26,368 bases of DNA from UBA7937 sp034419095 (GCA_034419095.1 DAOULQ010000033.1:1-26368); one strand, 5' to 3'. Positions 14,355 through 21,707 are shown, counted from the first letter of the stretch. Program-made: numbers and translations. Notes: a model not told the origin generated them from the letters alone.

Positions 14355-15230
14355 CTACCTTGCCATCGCTTGTGCCTTCGCCAACGCCTCTGCTCCTCCG
14401 GCGATATCCATGATCTCTTTGGTTATGGCCTCCTGGCGGGCCCGGTTGTAAGATAAGGTCAGATCGTCCACTAGCGCTTCGGCGTTCTCGCTGGCGTTCC
14501 GCATGGCCACCATGCGGGCGCTGTGCTCACTGGCCAAAGACTCCAAGATGGCCTGATAGAGCTGCAGTTCCGTGAAGCGGGGTAGCACCCCTTCCAGGAT
14601 AGTCCGGGGGTCTGGCTCGAAGATATACTCTATTTCTACCCTGGTCTCCTGCACCGTCCTTATGGGTAGAAGTTGGCGCAGCGCCGGCCTGTGGACGAGG
14701 ATATTTATGAAGTCGGTGTAGGCGATGATGACTTGATCGACTATACCCTTCAGGAAATCATCTATCAGCGTCCTGGCGATGGGGGTGATGTCGGTGAAGA
14801 CCGGCTGGTCTGGTATCCCCGTGAACTCGGCGACGATATCGCCTCCATAGCGGAGCATGAAATCCCTACCCCTTCGCCCCACGGTGACCAGTTTAACGGG
14901 ACTCGTTGCCTCGCCGATGAACTTGGCTGCCAGGCGGATTATATTATGGTTGTAGGCTCCGGCCAAACCGCGGTCGCCGGTGATGAGAAGAAGGCCTATG
15001 GTGTTCACCGAGCGGTAGGTCAGCAAGGGGTGAGGGGGCGCCTCGGCTGGCATCTGGCTAGCCAGAAAGGTGAGGATCTCCCAGGCCTTCTCCGCATAAG
15101 GGCGCGTGGCCAAGGCCTGCTCTTGAGCGCGCCTCATCTTCGAGGCGGCCACCATCTGCATGGCCCGGGTCATTTGCCCGATATTCCTAACGGTCCGTAT
15201 CCGCTTCTTTATCTCCCTCGGGGTAGCCAG
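14355..15230 (-). CDS. atpG: F1-type ATP synthase gamma subunit, CTG start
   Basis: A 291-residue rotor shaft subunit. The conserved N-terminal helix reads ATPREIKKRIRTVRNIGQ-MTRAMQMVAASKMRRAQ, and its first 19 residues lie upstream of the first ATG (15173). In this frame a TAG stop is at 15245-15243, and the only near-canonical start before the conserved helix is CTG at 15230. That codon is preceded by AAGGAGAGG at ideal spacing. The start therefore overlaps atpA by 44 bp. The C-terminal helix (DDLTLSYNRARQEAITKEIMDIAGGAEAL) is intact. Starting at ATG 15173 would remove the N-terminal coiled-coil strand that inserts into the alpha-beta hexamer, so CTG is strongly preferred. Confidence 0.88.
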   Translation of the reverse strand: MATPREIKKRIRTVRNIGQMTRAMQMVAASKMRRAQEQALATRPYAEKAWEILTFLASQMPAEAPPHPLLTYRSVNTIGLLLITGDRGLAGAYNHNIIRLAAKFIGEATSPVKLVTVGRRGRDFMLRYGGDIVAEFTGIPDQPVFTDITPIARTLIDDFLKGIVDQVIIAYTDFINILVHRPALRQLLPIRTVQETRVEIEYIFEPDPRTILEGVLPRFTELQLYQAILESLASEHSARMVAMRNASENAEALVDDLTLSYNRARQEAITKEIMDIAGGAEALAKAQAMAR

Positions 15231-16752
15231 GTTCCTCTCCTTCTACGGCCCAAACCGTGGTCTTAAACTCCTCTATCGCCTCCCGCAAAGCGGTGGCGGT
15301 CTCCTCCGGTAGGTCCTTCTCTTGGGAGATGGTCTCCCCGATCTGGGGGTGATTCTCCTCCATGAAACGATGGAAAGCATCCTCCCAATCCCTCACCTTT
15401 TCGATGGGTAGATCATCCAAGAAGCCGTTGGTCACGGCGTAGATGATCATCACCTGTTTTTCTAGGGGCATAGGGGAATATTGGGGTTGCTTCAACACCT
15501 CGGTGCTTCGTTGTCCCCTCTCCAGTTGATCTCGGGTGGCCTTATCCAGTTCCGAGCCGAACTGGGCGAAGGCTGCCAGTTCCCGGAACTGAGCCAGTTC
15601 CAAGCGGAGTTTTCCAGCCACCTTTCTCATGGCCCAAGTCTGGGCCTTGCCCCCCACACGGGAGACGGAAAGCCCCACGTTCACAGCGGGGCGGATGCCG
15701 GCGTAGAAGAGGTCGCTCTCCAGATATATCTGGCCGTCGGTGATGGAGATGACGTTGGTGGGGATATAGGTGGATATATCGGCCGCTTGGGTCTCGATGA
15801 CGGGAAGAGCGGTGAGGGAGCCACCGCCATGGTCGGGGTGGAGTTTGGCAGCCCGTTCCAGGAGGCGTGAATGGAGGTAGAAGACATCGCCGGGGTAAGC
15901 CTCCCTTCCCGGGGGACGCCGCAGGAGAAGGGAGACCTCGCGATAGGCCCAGGCGTGCTTGGTGAGGTCATCGTAGATGATAAGGGCGTCCTCCCCTCTT
16001 TCCATGAACTCCTCTCCCATAGCGCAGCCGGCGTAGGGAGCCAGGTACTTGAGGGCCGCCGGATCGGAGGCCGTGGCCGCTACTACGATGGTGTGATCCA
16101 TAGCCCCATGCTCCTCCAGGGTGGCGATCACCCGGGCTACACTGGCTCTCTTCTGACCGATGGCTACGTAGATGCAGATCAAATCGCCCTTCTTCTGATT
16201 GATGATGGTGTCGATGGCCAGGGCGGTCTTCCCTGTCTGCCGGTCGCCGATGATCAGTTCTCGCTGGCCGCGGCCGATGGGGAACATGGAGTCGATGGCT
16301 TTTATCCCTGTCTGGACGGGGGTATCCACCTCTTTGCGAAGGGTAACGTTGGGGGCGATCCTCTCCACAGGGCGGAACTTCTCGGTCTCGAGGGGGCCTT
16401 TGCCGTCGATAGGCTGGCCCAGAGGGTTGACCACCCGCCCTATCAGGGCGTCGCCCACGGGGACTGAGGCTATGCGCCCCGTGGCCTTAACTAAATCGCC
16501 TTCCTCGATATCGGTATAGTCGCCCATGATGATGACACCGACATTCTCCTTCTCCAAATTGAAGACGATTCCCATGACCCCGCTCTCGAACTCCATGAGT
16601 TCCGAGGCCATGGCTCCCGCTAGCCCCTGCAGCCGGGCGATGCCGTCCCCCACCTCCACGACAGTCCCCACATCCACAGATTCGAGGGGTACCTCAAAGG
16701 CTTCTATCTCTCGCTTGATGGCTGCGGCTATATCCTCTGCTCTGAAGACCAC
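15187..16752 (-). CDS. atpA: F1-type ATP synthase alpha subunit
   Basis: A 521-residue non-catalytic nucleotide-binding subunit. Walker A is GDRQTGKT (169-176), at the same numbering as in E. coli; the DDLTKHAWAYREVSLLLRRPPGREAYPGDVFYLHSRLLERAA block and the SVSRVGG motif are intact. The start is GTG at 16752 behind GGAGGTAG. It is the first gene of the operon, with a promoter directly upstream. The usual preceding genes atpB, atpE, atpF and atpH are absent, so F1 is encoded apart from Fo and delta. The long acidic C-terminal tail extends past the gamma start. Confidence 0.97.
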   Translation of the reverse strand: MVFRAEDIAAAIKREIEAFEVPLESVDVGTVVEVGDGIARLQGLAGAMASELMEFESGVMGIVFNLEKENVGVIIMGDYTDIEEGDLVKATGRIASVPVGDALIGRVVNPLGQPIDGKGPLETEKFRPVERIAPNVTLRKEVDTPVQTGIKAIDSMFPIGRGQRELIIGDRQTGKTALAIDTIINQKKGDLICIYVAIGQKRASVARVIATLEEHGAMDHTIVVAATASDPAALKYLAPYAGCAMGEEFMERGEDALIIYDDLTKHAWAYREVSLLLRRPPGREAYPGDVFYLHSRLLERAAKLHPDHGGGSLTALPVIETQAADISTYIPTNVISITDGQIYLESDLFYAGIRPAVNVGLSVSRVGGKAQTWAMRKVAGKLRLELAQFRELAAFAQFGSELDKATRDQLERGQRSTEVLKQPQYSPMPLEKQVMIIYAVTNGFLDDLPIEKVRDWEDAFHRFMEENHPQIGETISQEKDLPEETATALREAIEEFKTTVWAVEGEEPGYPEGDKEADTDR

Positions 16753-16809
16753 CTCTACCTCCCTCCATGACAGGGATAACCTTCCCCAGGCTTTTCCTCA
16801 GCAATGGAA

Positions 16810-16837
16810 ATTATACCATACCCCGCTGGGGAAGCAA
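16810..16837 (-). promoter_or_regulatory. promoter of the atpAGDC-mreB operon
   Basis: On the minus strand TTGCTT (16837-16832), a 16-bp spacer and a perfect TATAAT (16815-16810). The spacer contains the small inverted repeat CCCCAGCGGGG. The transcript would have a leader of about 50 nt before the atpA GTG. Confidence 0.65.
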
Positions 16838-16864
16838 CTCCAAAGGCCTCTTGCGACCGCTCTC

Positions 16865-17260
16865 TCACGGTGGGGTTCTACGGACTAGGACGGGTGTGCC
16901 CTCTTTTACCTCTTGGAAGATGGTAGCCTCGCCGATTAGGTGGCCGAAGACGGTGACCGGGCTGGCAGGACGGATCTCGTCGCCGCGGCTGGCGGGGGTA
17001 GGGCCGAAGAAGATGCAAAAAGCCCTCCCCGGAGCCCAGTATCCCAAGTCGCCCGCCTCCACCACCTCTTGTCCCCGCTCCGTCTCTAGAGTCACGGGTA
17101 TGGAGAAGTAGATCTCCTCCCCCCACCTGTTGGCTCGTCCTTCGAGGGGCAGGGCCTCCCAGATAGCCTGAGCCGTCTGGCTCTCGTTCAGTTCGGCCTG
17201 GGTCGTGATATCTCCGGCCTGAATCTCGATGTGATGCTTTTTCTCTGCTTGTTCTGACAT
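16865..17260 (-). CDS. cyclophilin-like fold protein (TM1367/DUF369-type)
   Basis: A 131-residue protein with the motifs of the small bacterial cyclophilin-like family typified by TM1367: NRWGEEIYFSIPV (44-56) and GDLGYWAPGRAFCIFFGPTPAS (70-91), followed by IRPASPVTVFGHL. Members have the cyclophilin beta-barrel but no shown peptidyl-prolyl isomerase activity. The start is the ATG at 17260, behind GGAGG at 6-base spacing; the in-frame ATG at 17299 has no ribosome site. It lies 59 bp after the nitroreductase and upstream of the ATP synthase promoter, so it is probably the end of the methyltransferase-nitroreductase transcript. Confidence 0.85.
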   Translation of the reverse strand: MSEQAEKKHHIEIQAGDITTQAELNESQTAQAIWEALPLEGRANRWGEEIYFSIPVTLETERGQEVVEAGDLGYWAPGRAFCIFFGPTPASRGDEIRPASPVTVFGHLIGEATIFQEVKEGTPVLVRRTPP

Positions 17261-17319
17261 CTCATGCCTCCATAGTCTTCCCTTAGGCTTTTCGCTCATG
17301 GTTGGCAGGGTGAATTCGG

Positions 17320-17976
17320 TCAGATATATCTTATCACCTCACTCACCGGCATCCTCTCCGGGGCCTTGGGCTTTTGGGCGGGGATGCCGAGAGGGATGAC
17401 CATCACCAACTGCTGTTCCTCAGGGATATCGAGCATCTGGCGCAATTCCTCTTCGATTACCAGAGGTGAGTCCATTACGCAGGCTCCGTACCCTAGTTCA
17501 TGGGCCTTGAGGAGGAGGTTTTGAACCGCCATAGCCACGCTCTTCTCCACGGTGCGAATCAGTATCGGCTCCAGGCTGGGGCCGTCCAGTTCTTTCACCT
17601 TAGCCATGAGGGCGTATTCATCCAGACCGAAGCGGCTGATATCATATCGTTCCGTGCAGGCTACGATGACCGCCGAGGCCTCTCCGAAGAAGCCGCCGTA
17701 TGTGCGCATGAAGCGGCAGAAGGCAGCCACCCTCTTCTCCCCTGCCTCGTAGGCTCGCTTGGAGAGTTCTTGGAACTTGTCGAAGACCGCCTGGGCCATC
17801 TGGGCTATCAACTTCCGTCGGGTGACCAAGATGAAGCGCCAAGGCTGCACATTGGTGCTGGAGGGGGCCCAAGTAGCGGCCTCTATCATGGCTTCAAGAT
17901 CCTCTTTGGGGATGACCGCGCCCTTCTTATATTTGCGGATGCTTCGCCGTCCCTTTATAGCCTCGTCTAGTTCCAT
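17320..17976 (-). CDS. nitroreductase family FMN-dependent oxidoreductase
   Basis: A 218-residue flavoprotein of the nitroreductase superfamily. FMN-binding features are visible: RRSIRKY (10-16), APSSTNVQPWRFILV (37-51), and the C-terminal EKSVAMAVQNLLLKAHELGYGACVMDSP with a closing IPLGIP segment. Such enzymes reduce nitroaromatics, quinones or other acceptors with NAD(P)H; the substrate cannot be told. The first 50 bp overlap the 3' end of the upstream methyltransferase gene, suggesting coupled translation; its own ribosome site is weak. Confidence 0.9.
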   Translation of the reverse strand: MELDEAIKGRRSIRKYKKGAVIPKEDLEAMIEAATWAPSSTNVQPWRFILVTRRKLIAQMAQAVFDKFQELSKRAYEAGEKRVAAFCRFMRTYGGFFGEASAVIVACTERYDISRFGLDEYALMAKVKELDGPSLEPILIRTVEKSVAMAVQNLLLKAHELGYGACVMDSPLVIEEELRQMLDIPEEQQLVMVIPLGIPAQKPKAPERMPVSEVIRYI

Positions 17977-18580
17977 CTTCTTTCTCCTCTTTTATACCTA
18001 CTATAACACCTACCCTGCTTCGCTCGCTCCTCTCTTCCTCTCGTTGAATTTGGAGCCCAATCCCACTTAGGGCCCCACATAGTTCGACTGGGGCACTATC
18101 GCCGCTGGTGATCTCCAGAGCCCAGTTGAGAAAGCGAGACCAGGCGTCTCGTCTCAAAAGCCGTCCCTCGTTTACAACCACTAGATGCCCTCCAGGAGCG
18201 AGAACTCGAACCATCTCCCTCTGAGCCTGGGAGTCGAGGATGAAAGAAGAGGGGAAGGTAGAGACCAAGGAATGGAAGGCCCTGGCTTGGAAGGGCATAT
18301 CCTGGGCCCGAGCCTGGCAGAGGGGCACTTTTACCCCTTTTCTTTTGGCGACCCCCAACATAGAGGGGGAGAGTTCCATCCCGTAGCAGAGATAACCTTG
18401 GTTGCTAATCTCCGAGAGGAGGTCACCCGTGCCAAAGCCGATCTCTAGGACTTTTGGCCCTCGGAGATGAGGGAGGGCGGCCTCTTGCCACCTCCGCCAC
18501 TCCCCTCTGGAGACGAGAGAACTAACCCTATCGTAAGCCCAGGCGAATTCATGATAGAGCCTAGAGAAGGCGAAAGCCAA
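17927..18580 (-). CDS. class I SAM-dependent methyltransferase
   Basis: A 217-residue (or longer) class I methyltransferase. Motif I is VLEIGFGTGDLL (44-55), the acidic residue after strand 2 is in YGMELSPSML, motif II-like AQDMPFQARAFHSLVSTFPSSFI follows, then REMVRVLAPGGHLVVV. The N-terminus LYHEFAWAYDRVSSLVSRGEWRRW is of a style common in Chloroflexota methyltransferases. Start uncertain: TTG at 18580 has no ribosome site, while an excellent AAGGAGGT lies at 18622-18615 and is followed 7 bases later by an in-frame ACG (18607). The frame between them encodes a plausible LHNFWRTI extension. The 3' end overlaps the nitroreductase by 50 bp. The substrate is unknown. Confidence 0.82.
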   Translation of the reverse strand: MAFAFSRLYHEFAWAYDRVSSLVSRGEWRRWQEAALPHLRGPKVLEIGFGTGDLLSEISNQGYLCYGMELSPSMLGVAKRKGVKVPLCQARAQDMPFQARAFHSLVSTFPSSFILDSQAQREMVRVLAPGGHLVVVNEGRLLRRDAWSRFLNWALEITSGDSAPVELCGALSGIGLQIQREEERSERSRVGVIVGIKEEKEDGTRRGYKGTAKHPQI

Positions 18581-18692
18581 AATAGTTCGCCAAAAGTTGT
18601 GTAGCGTGAAGTGGACCTCCTTATATGAACCGTGTCGCCCTTTGGGGTTCCGCTCTATTCTACTTACCCTCTCTCCCCTGTCAAGGCGGGGG

Positions 18693-18721
18693 TTGTGGGT
18701 GGTTGGCGGGGGTGATATAAT
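18693..18721 (+). promoter_or_regulatory. mnmA promoter, likely leaderless transcript
   Basis: TTGTGG (18693-18698), a 17-bp spacer and a perfect TATAAT (18716-18721). Only 9 bases separate the -10 box from the mnmA ATG, so transcription should start within about 3 bases of the start codon. No Shine-Dalgarno precedes that codon. Confidence 0.65.
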
Positions 18722-18730
18722 CTAGATGAG

Positions 18731-19789
18731 ATGGGCAAGAAGGTTGTAGTAGCCATGAGTGGGGGCGTGGACAGTTCTATGGCTGCGGCCCTGCTTCAAG
18801 AAGGGTATGAGGTGATAGGGGTCATGATGCGTCTCTGGGCGCCGGAGGGGGTGACCAACCGGTGCTGCTCACCAGAGGCTGCGGAGGACGCTCGCCGTGT
18901 TTGCCAGATCCTGGGGATCCCTTTCTACCTCCTCAACTTCGAGGAGGAGTTCAAGCGGTATGTGGGCGACTACTTCGAGCGGGAGTACGCGCAAGGACGG
19001 ACCCCAAACCCCTGCTTGGAGTGCAACCGTCACCTCAAGTTCGGCCTCCTTTTGAGAAAGGCCATGGCCCTGGGCGCCGCTTACCTGGCCACTGGCCATT
19101 ACGCACGGGTAGAACACAATGGCCGCTATCAACTCCTCAAGGGGGTAGATGGGGCCAAGGATCAATCCTACGCTCTATATATGTTGGGTCAGGAGGAGTT
19201 GGCTCGTCTCTTGCTCCCTCTGGGTCAGTATACCAAGGAGGAGGTGCGTTCCCTGGCTCGAAAGACGCGACTACCCGTAGCCGAGAAGGCCGAGAGCCAA
19301 GAACTATGCTTCGTCCCCCAGGTGGGCTACGGCCGATTCTTGCGAGATCATAGGGGCTTGAAGCCCCAGCCAGGCCCCATCGTGGATTTAGGGGGTAATA
19401 CCCTCGGCGAGCACAAAGGGTTGCCTTACTATACCATAGGGCAGCGTCGGGGGTTGGGGATAGCGGCTTCCGAGCCGCTCTATGTCTTGCGCATCGACGT
19501 GGAGCGGAACTCCCTGGTAGTGGGCCGGGCTTCCGACCTGGGACGTGAAGGGCTGCTGGCCAGAGATACAACTTACGTGGCTGGAGAGGCGCCACCGGGG
19601 CCTACGGAGGTGACCGCCAAAATCCGGTATAGGGCCAAGGAGGCCGAGGCTCTCCTCAATCCACTGGAGGGTGGAAGAGCGAGAGTGAGTTTTCTAGACC
19701 CCCAGACGGGGGTGGCTCCTGGGCAGGGGGTGGTTTTCTACCAAAGGGAAGTGGTCATAGGTGGCGGAATCATCGAGGCAGGGATCTGA
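18731..19789 (+). CDS. mnmA: tRNA-specific 2-thiouridylase MnmA
   Basis: A 352-residue enzyme that makes 2-thiouridine at the wobble base of Lys, Glu and Gln tRNAs, using ATP and persulfide sulfur. The PP-loop SGGVDSS is at 10-16. The catalytic cysteine pair is conserved: C98 in NPCLECNRHLKFG and C193 in SQELCFV. The GRTPNPC and TGHYAR motifs and the C-terminal beta-barrel (QRRGLGIA, DPQTGVAPGQGVVFY) complete the family. The ATG at 18731 gives the usual N-terminus and sits 9 bases after a perfect -10 box. It heads a run of four plus-strand genes; the next begins 1 bp after its stop. Confidence 0.95.
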   Translation: MGKKVVVAMSGGVDSSMAAALLQEGYEVIGVMMRLWAPEGVTNRCCSPEAAEDARRVCQILGIPFYLLNFEEEFKRYVGDYFEREYAQGRTPNPCLECNRHLKFGLLLRKAMALGAAYLATGHYARVEHNGRYQLLKGVDGAKDQSYALYMLGQEELARLLLPLGQYTKEEVRSLARKTRLPVAEKAESQELCFVPQVGYGRFLRDHRGLKPQPGPIVDLGGNTLGEHKGLPYYTIGQRRGLGIAASEPLYVLRIDVERNSLVVGRASDLGREGLLARDTTYVAGEAPPGPTEVTAKIRYRAKEAEALLNPLEGGRARVSFLDPQTGVAPGQGVVFYQREVVIGGGIIEAGI

Positions 19790-19790
19790 G

Positions 19791-20051
19791 ATGTTCCCTC
19801 TTTTGTCTCCCTCTCTTGCCCTTCTCTTCCTTTTAGCCAGCATCAACGCCGTTCTTTTTCACCTCCTTTGGGGACGGAGGATGAGGGAACTGGTTCTCTT
19901 TTGGGTAGCGGCGGTCATCGGTTTCACGGTTGGTCAATTGGTGGCGGAGGCTTTGGGTTTCTCTTTTCTCACCATCGGCCCCTTGCATCTGATTGAGGGC
20001 ACTATTGGCTCTTGGATGGGGCTTTTTATTGCTAAGCGGCTGAAGGTATGA
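19791..20051 (+). CDS. small conserved-looking membrane protein
   Basis: An 86-residue protein with three hydrophobic segments (about 5-23, 32-52 and 60-80). The start is the ATG 1 bp after the mnmA stop with AGGGA upstream; the in-frame ATG at 19761 lies inside mnmA. Gly residues in the second and third helices suggest tight helix packing. No family is recognised. Its tight spacing to mnmA and position before the two other envelope-type genes place it in that operon. Confidence 0.65.
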   Translation: MFPLLSPSLALLFLLASINAVLFHLLWGRRMRELVLFWVAAVIGFTVGQLVAEALGFSFLTIGPLHLIEGTIGSWMGLFIAKRLKV

Positions 20052-20057
20052 TATAAT
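20029..20057 (+). promoter_or_regulatory. internal promoter before the DUF948-like gene
   Basis: TTGCTA (20029-20034), a 17-bp spacer and a perfect TATAAT (20052-20057), overlapping the end of the small membrane-protein gene. It would let the last two genes be expressed apart from mnmA, with a very short leader carrying AGAGG. Confidence 0.6.
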
Positions 20058-20073
20058 CTCTTAGAGGCAAAAG

Positions 20074-20370
20074 ATGCCCATTACCCTCACCCTAGTGCGC
20101 GATATCGCTATTATCGTCTTGGCTTTGGAGTCGTTGGTCATCGGTTTTCTTCTCATCCTCCTGGCTATTCAGATCAGGGGACTGGCCAAGATGTTGGAGG
20201 AGGAGGTGAAACCTATTCTCGATTCGGCCAATGAGACAGTGAGTACCGTGCGAGGTACTACCTCTTTCGTTAGCGATACCGTGATCACTCCTTTGGTGCG
20301 AGCCGCTGGTTTCGCTACCGCATTAGGCAAGGTGATCGGGGTGTTAAGGCGAGGGCCGAAAAGGGAGTAG
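20074..20370 (+). CDS. single-pass membrane protein, DUF948-like
   Basis: A 98-residue protein: one transmembrane segment near the N-terminus (about 8-32), then an amphipathic helical region (GLAKMLEEEVKPILDSANETVSTVRGTTSFVSDTV) of the type seen in DUF948/YtxG-like proteins. It ends in a basic tail. In Firmicutes such proteins occur beside YtxH, as here (30 bp to the next gene), and are linked to general stress. Its own promoter precedes it. Function is unknown beyond that association. Confidence 0.7.
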   Translation: MPITLTLVRDIAIIVLALESLVIGFLLILLAIQIRGLAKMLEEEVKPILDSANETVSTVRGTTSFVSDTVITPLVRAAGFATALGKVIGVLRRGPKRE

Positions 20371-20399
20371 TTATTAGTTAGAGGGAAAGGAGGTCTGGA

Positions 20400-20741
20400 A
20401 TGGCTGACAATTCTAAGGGTGGAGAGTTCCTGGCGGGCTTCATACTGGGGGGGTTAATCGGCGCGGCTATCGGCATGCTATTGGCTCCCCAGCCCGGTGA
20501 GGAGACGAGGGCCCAGCTGAGGGAGAGAAGTATCGAACTCAAGGCTCGAGCGGAGGAGGTCTCGGCGGAGGCTCGTAGGAAGGCCGAGGAACTTGAGGAG
20601 AGGGGAAAGGCGGCCTTGGAGGAGCAGAAGGGCCGCTTGGAAGAGGCGATCGAGGAGGGAAAAGGGGCAGCCGCTCAGAAGAAAGAGGAACTTTTAACCA
20701 AATTGGAGAAGGAGAAGGGAAAGAAGAAGACTGAGGCCTGA
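20400..20741 (+). CDS. YtxH domain-containing protein
   Basis: A 113-residue protein with the YtxH signature: a short N-terminal segment EFLAGFILGGLIGAAIGMLLAPQPGEETR (membrane-associated glycine-rich helix followed by the LLAP-SG-like turn), then a long Ala/Glu/Lys/Arg coiled coil to the end. Relatives are general stress or envelope proteins of unknown mechanism. A strong AAAGGAGGT ribosome site lies before the ATG, which suggests high expression. It is the last gene before a strong terminator. Confidence 0.85.
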   Translation: MADNSKGGEFLAGFILGGLIGAAIGMLLAPQPGEETRAQLRERSIELKARAEEVSAEARRKAEELEERGKAALEEQKGRLEEAIEEGKGAAAQKKEELLTKLEKEKGKKKTEA

Positions 20742-20807
20742 GCCAAGTCTAGCCTGTTGCGTAATGATATGTAAAGTTGATTGGCTCGCTATTGTATGAT
20801 GAATGAC

Positions 20808-20841
20808 GGAAGGCTGCAAGCAATTGCAGCCTTCCCTTTTC
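20808..20841 (+). terminator. strong rho-independent terminator after the ytxH-like gene
   Basis: A perfect 12-bp stem GGAAGGCTGCAA/TTGCAGCCTTCC around a GCAA (GNRA) tetraloop, followed by CTTTTCC. It ends the mnmA-ytxH run and marks the left edge of the A+T-richer island. Confidence 0.85.
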
Positions 20842-20863
20842 CGTATTACCAGGAGTTGTCAAT

Positions 20864-21241
20864 CTAAGCTGGGACCAAACGCTCCAACATTTCTGACGCT
20901 TGTCTGGATGCCCTAGTTCTCGGACGGATTTGCCAGTCCCTCAGCCTTGCCGGGCGTTCGAACACTGTCTCGAATCCCTTGCGGAGGTCGGCGTGCTCCC
21001 GCAGGAAACCTTTTTGGAAAGCAGTAATGGTGAAGCCCACGATTTTCGAGGAATCAGGATCAATCCTTGCATACAACCTGTCATCTATTTGCTCGGTGAT
21101 GGCTTCTTGGGGGCTCCCAATTGTCACCAAAAGCATATCGTGTTCAGCATCGTATGCGATCGTAACCGGGCTCTTCCGCAACCTTTCCTCGAAATCTTCG
21201 TTCGCTTCTAGCAACTCCTGCCTAGCTTTGGTCTCACCCAT
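20864..21241 (-). CDS. DUF2283 domain-containing protein, putative antitoxin partner
   Basis: A 125-residue protein. Residues 26-75 (VTIAYDAEHDMLLVTIG ... RLYARIDPDSSKIVGFTI) have the two-strand YDxexDvLyi/D..grivGieI pattern of DUF2283. A charged helical N-terminus and a basic C-terminal region flank it. The start overlaps the upstream nuclease-like gene by 34 bp and is preceded, inside that gene, by AAAGGAGAG. Overlap of a small DUF2283 gene with a PBECR-type gene suggests a toxin-antitoxin-like pair in which this is the second gene; that role is inferred from gene order only. The region is A+T-richer than the surrounding chromosome. Confidence 0.7.
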   Translation of the reverse strand: MGETKARQELLEANEDFEERLRKSPVTIAYDAEHDMLLVTIGSPQEAITEQIDDRLYARIDPDSSKIVGFTITAFQKGFLREHADLRKGFETVFERPARLRDWQIRPRTRASRQASEMLERLVPA

Positions 21242-21570
21242 ATGATTTTCTCTCCTTTCCTGACTGTCCTCACGCGCCTAGCAAGCCAGTAGCTCGCTAC
21301 AACACCCTCCGTTCGCCCTCCTACTGTCTTGTAGCGCACAAGAACCTGGACATAGCAGTTCTTGAATTTACCTCGCCCCAGTCCCAATTTGTAGTGGTGA
21401 TGGCATCCATCTTTATCACACAATATCAAATCTGGGTCTTCAATAGTCTGCCTAGCTTCGTCAAGATAGTCGGCCATTTCTGCACGGTACTGAAGATGAC
21501 TATTATATGTCGATTCCGACAAGCGTACTTCATTGCCAAATCTGTCCTTTGTTTCAAACTTGTAGCTCAT
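21208..21570 (-). CDS. PBECR-like nuclease-fold protein, candidate toxin
   Basis: A 120-residue protein that resembles the phage barnase-EndoU-ColicinE5-RelE-like (PBECR) nuclease families. Matching features are the N-terminal DRFGNEVRLSESTYNSHL with a central histidine (H25), the Y-L-D-E-A-R-Q-T-I-E-D-P-D block (35-47), a Tyr after a His cluster (CHHHYK, 56-61), a hydrophobic core strand (YVQVLVRY), and SYWLARR near the end in place of the usual T-A-Y. The assignment is from pattern memory and needs a profile search. The ATG at 21570 is used; a GTG at 21573 is alternative. A promoter lies upstream. It overlaps the DUF2283 gene, an arrangement typical of toxin-antitoxin pairs. Confidence 0.6.
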   Translation of the reverse strand: MSYKFETKDRFGNEVRLSESTYNSHLQYRAEMADYLDEARQTIEDPDLILCDKDGCHHHYKLGLGRGKFKNCYVQVLVRYKTVGGRTEGVVASYWLARRVRTVRKGEKIIWVRPKLGRSC

Positions 21571-21608
21571 CACGAGTCCATCATGGCTCGTTTCCTCTCG
21601 CCTTTGTT

Positions 21609-21638
21609 AGTGTACCCGAAGCCTTACCTCTGTGTCAA
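21609..21638 (-). promoter_or_regulatory. promoter of the nuclease-DUF2283 pair
   Basis: On the minus strand a perfect TTGACA (21638-21633), an 18-bp spacer and TACACT (21614-21609), leaving a leader of about 30 nt before the ATG at 21570. Confidence 0.55.
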
Positions 21639-21678
21639 CCCAACATCTCCATAGCCCGTATGCCAGTCTTCAGCGCAC

Positions 21679-21707
21679 TTGACAAATCTCTTGTCTTATG
21701 CTATACT
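21679..21707 (+). promoter_or_regulatory. promoter of the coiled-coil/winged-helix gene
   Basis: TTGACA (21679-21684), a 17-bp spacer and TATACT (21702-21707). This is one of the best sigma70-type promoters in the window. It is divergent from the nuclease promoter, with 40 bp between the two -35 boxes. Confidence 0.75.

Noticed and set aside
15871..16467. Plus-strand 198-codon frame opposite atpA
   Set aside because: Antisense to a highly conserved gene and without motifs of its own.
20808..20835. Terminator hairpin as an attachment site of the accessory island
   Set aside because: It has the full form of a rho-independent terminator for the plus-strand operon, and no matching copy is seen at the right edge of the island near 22724.
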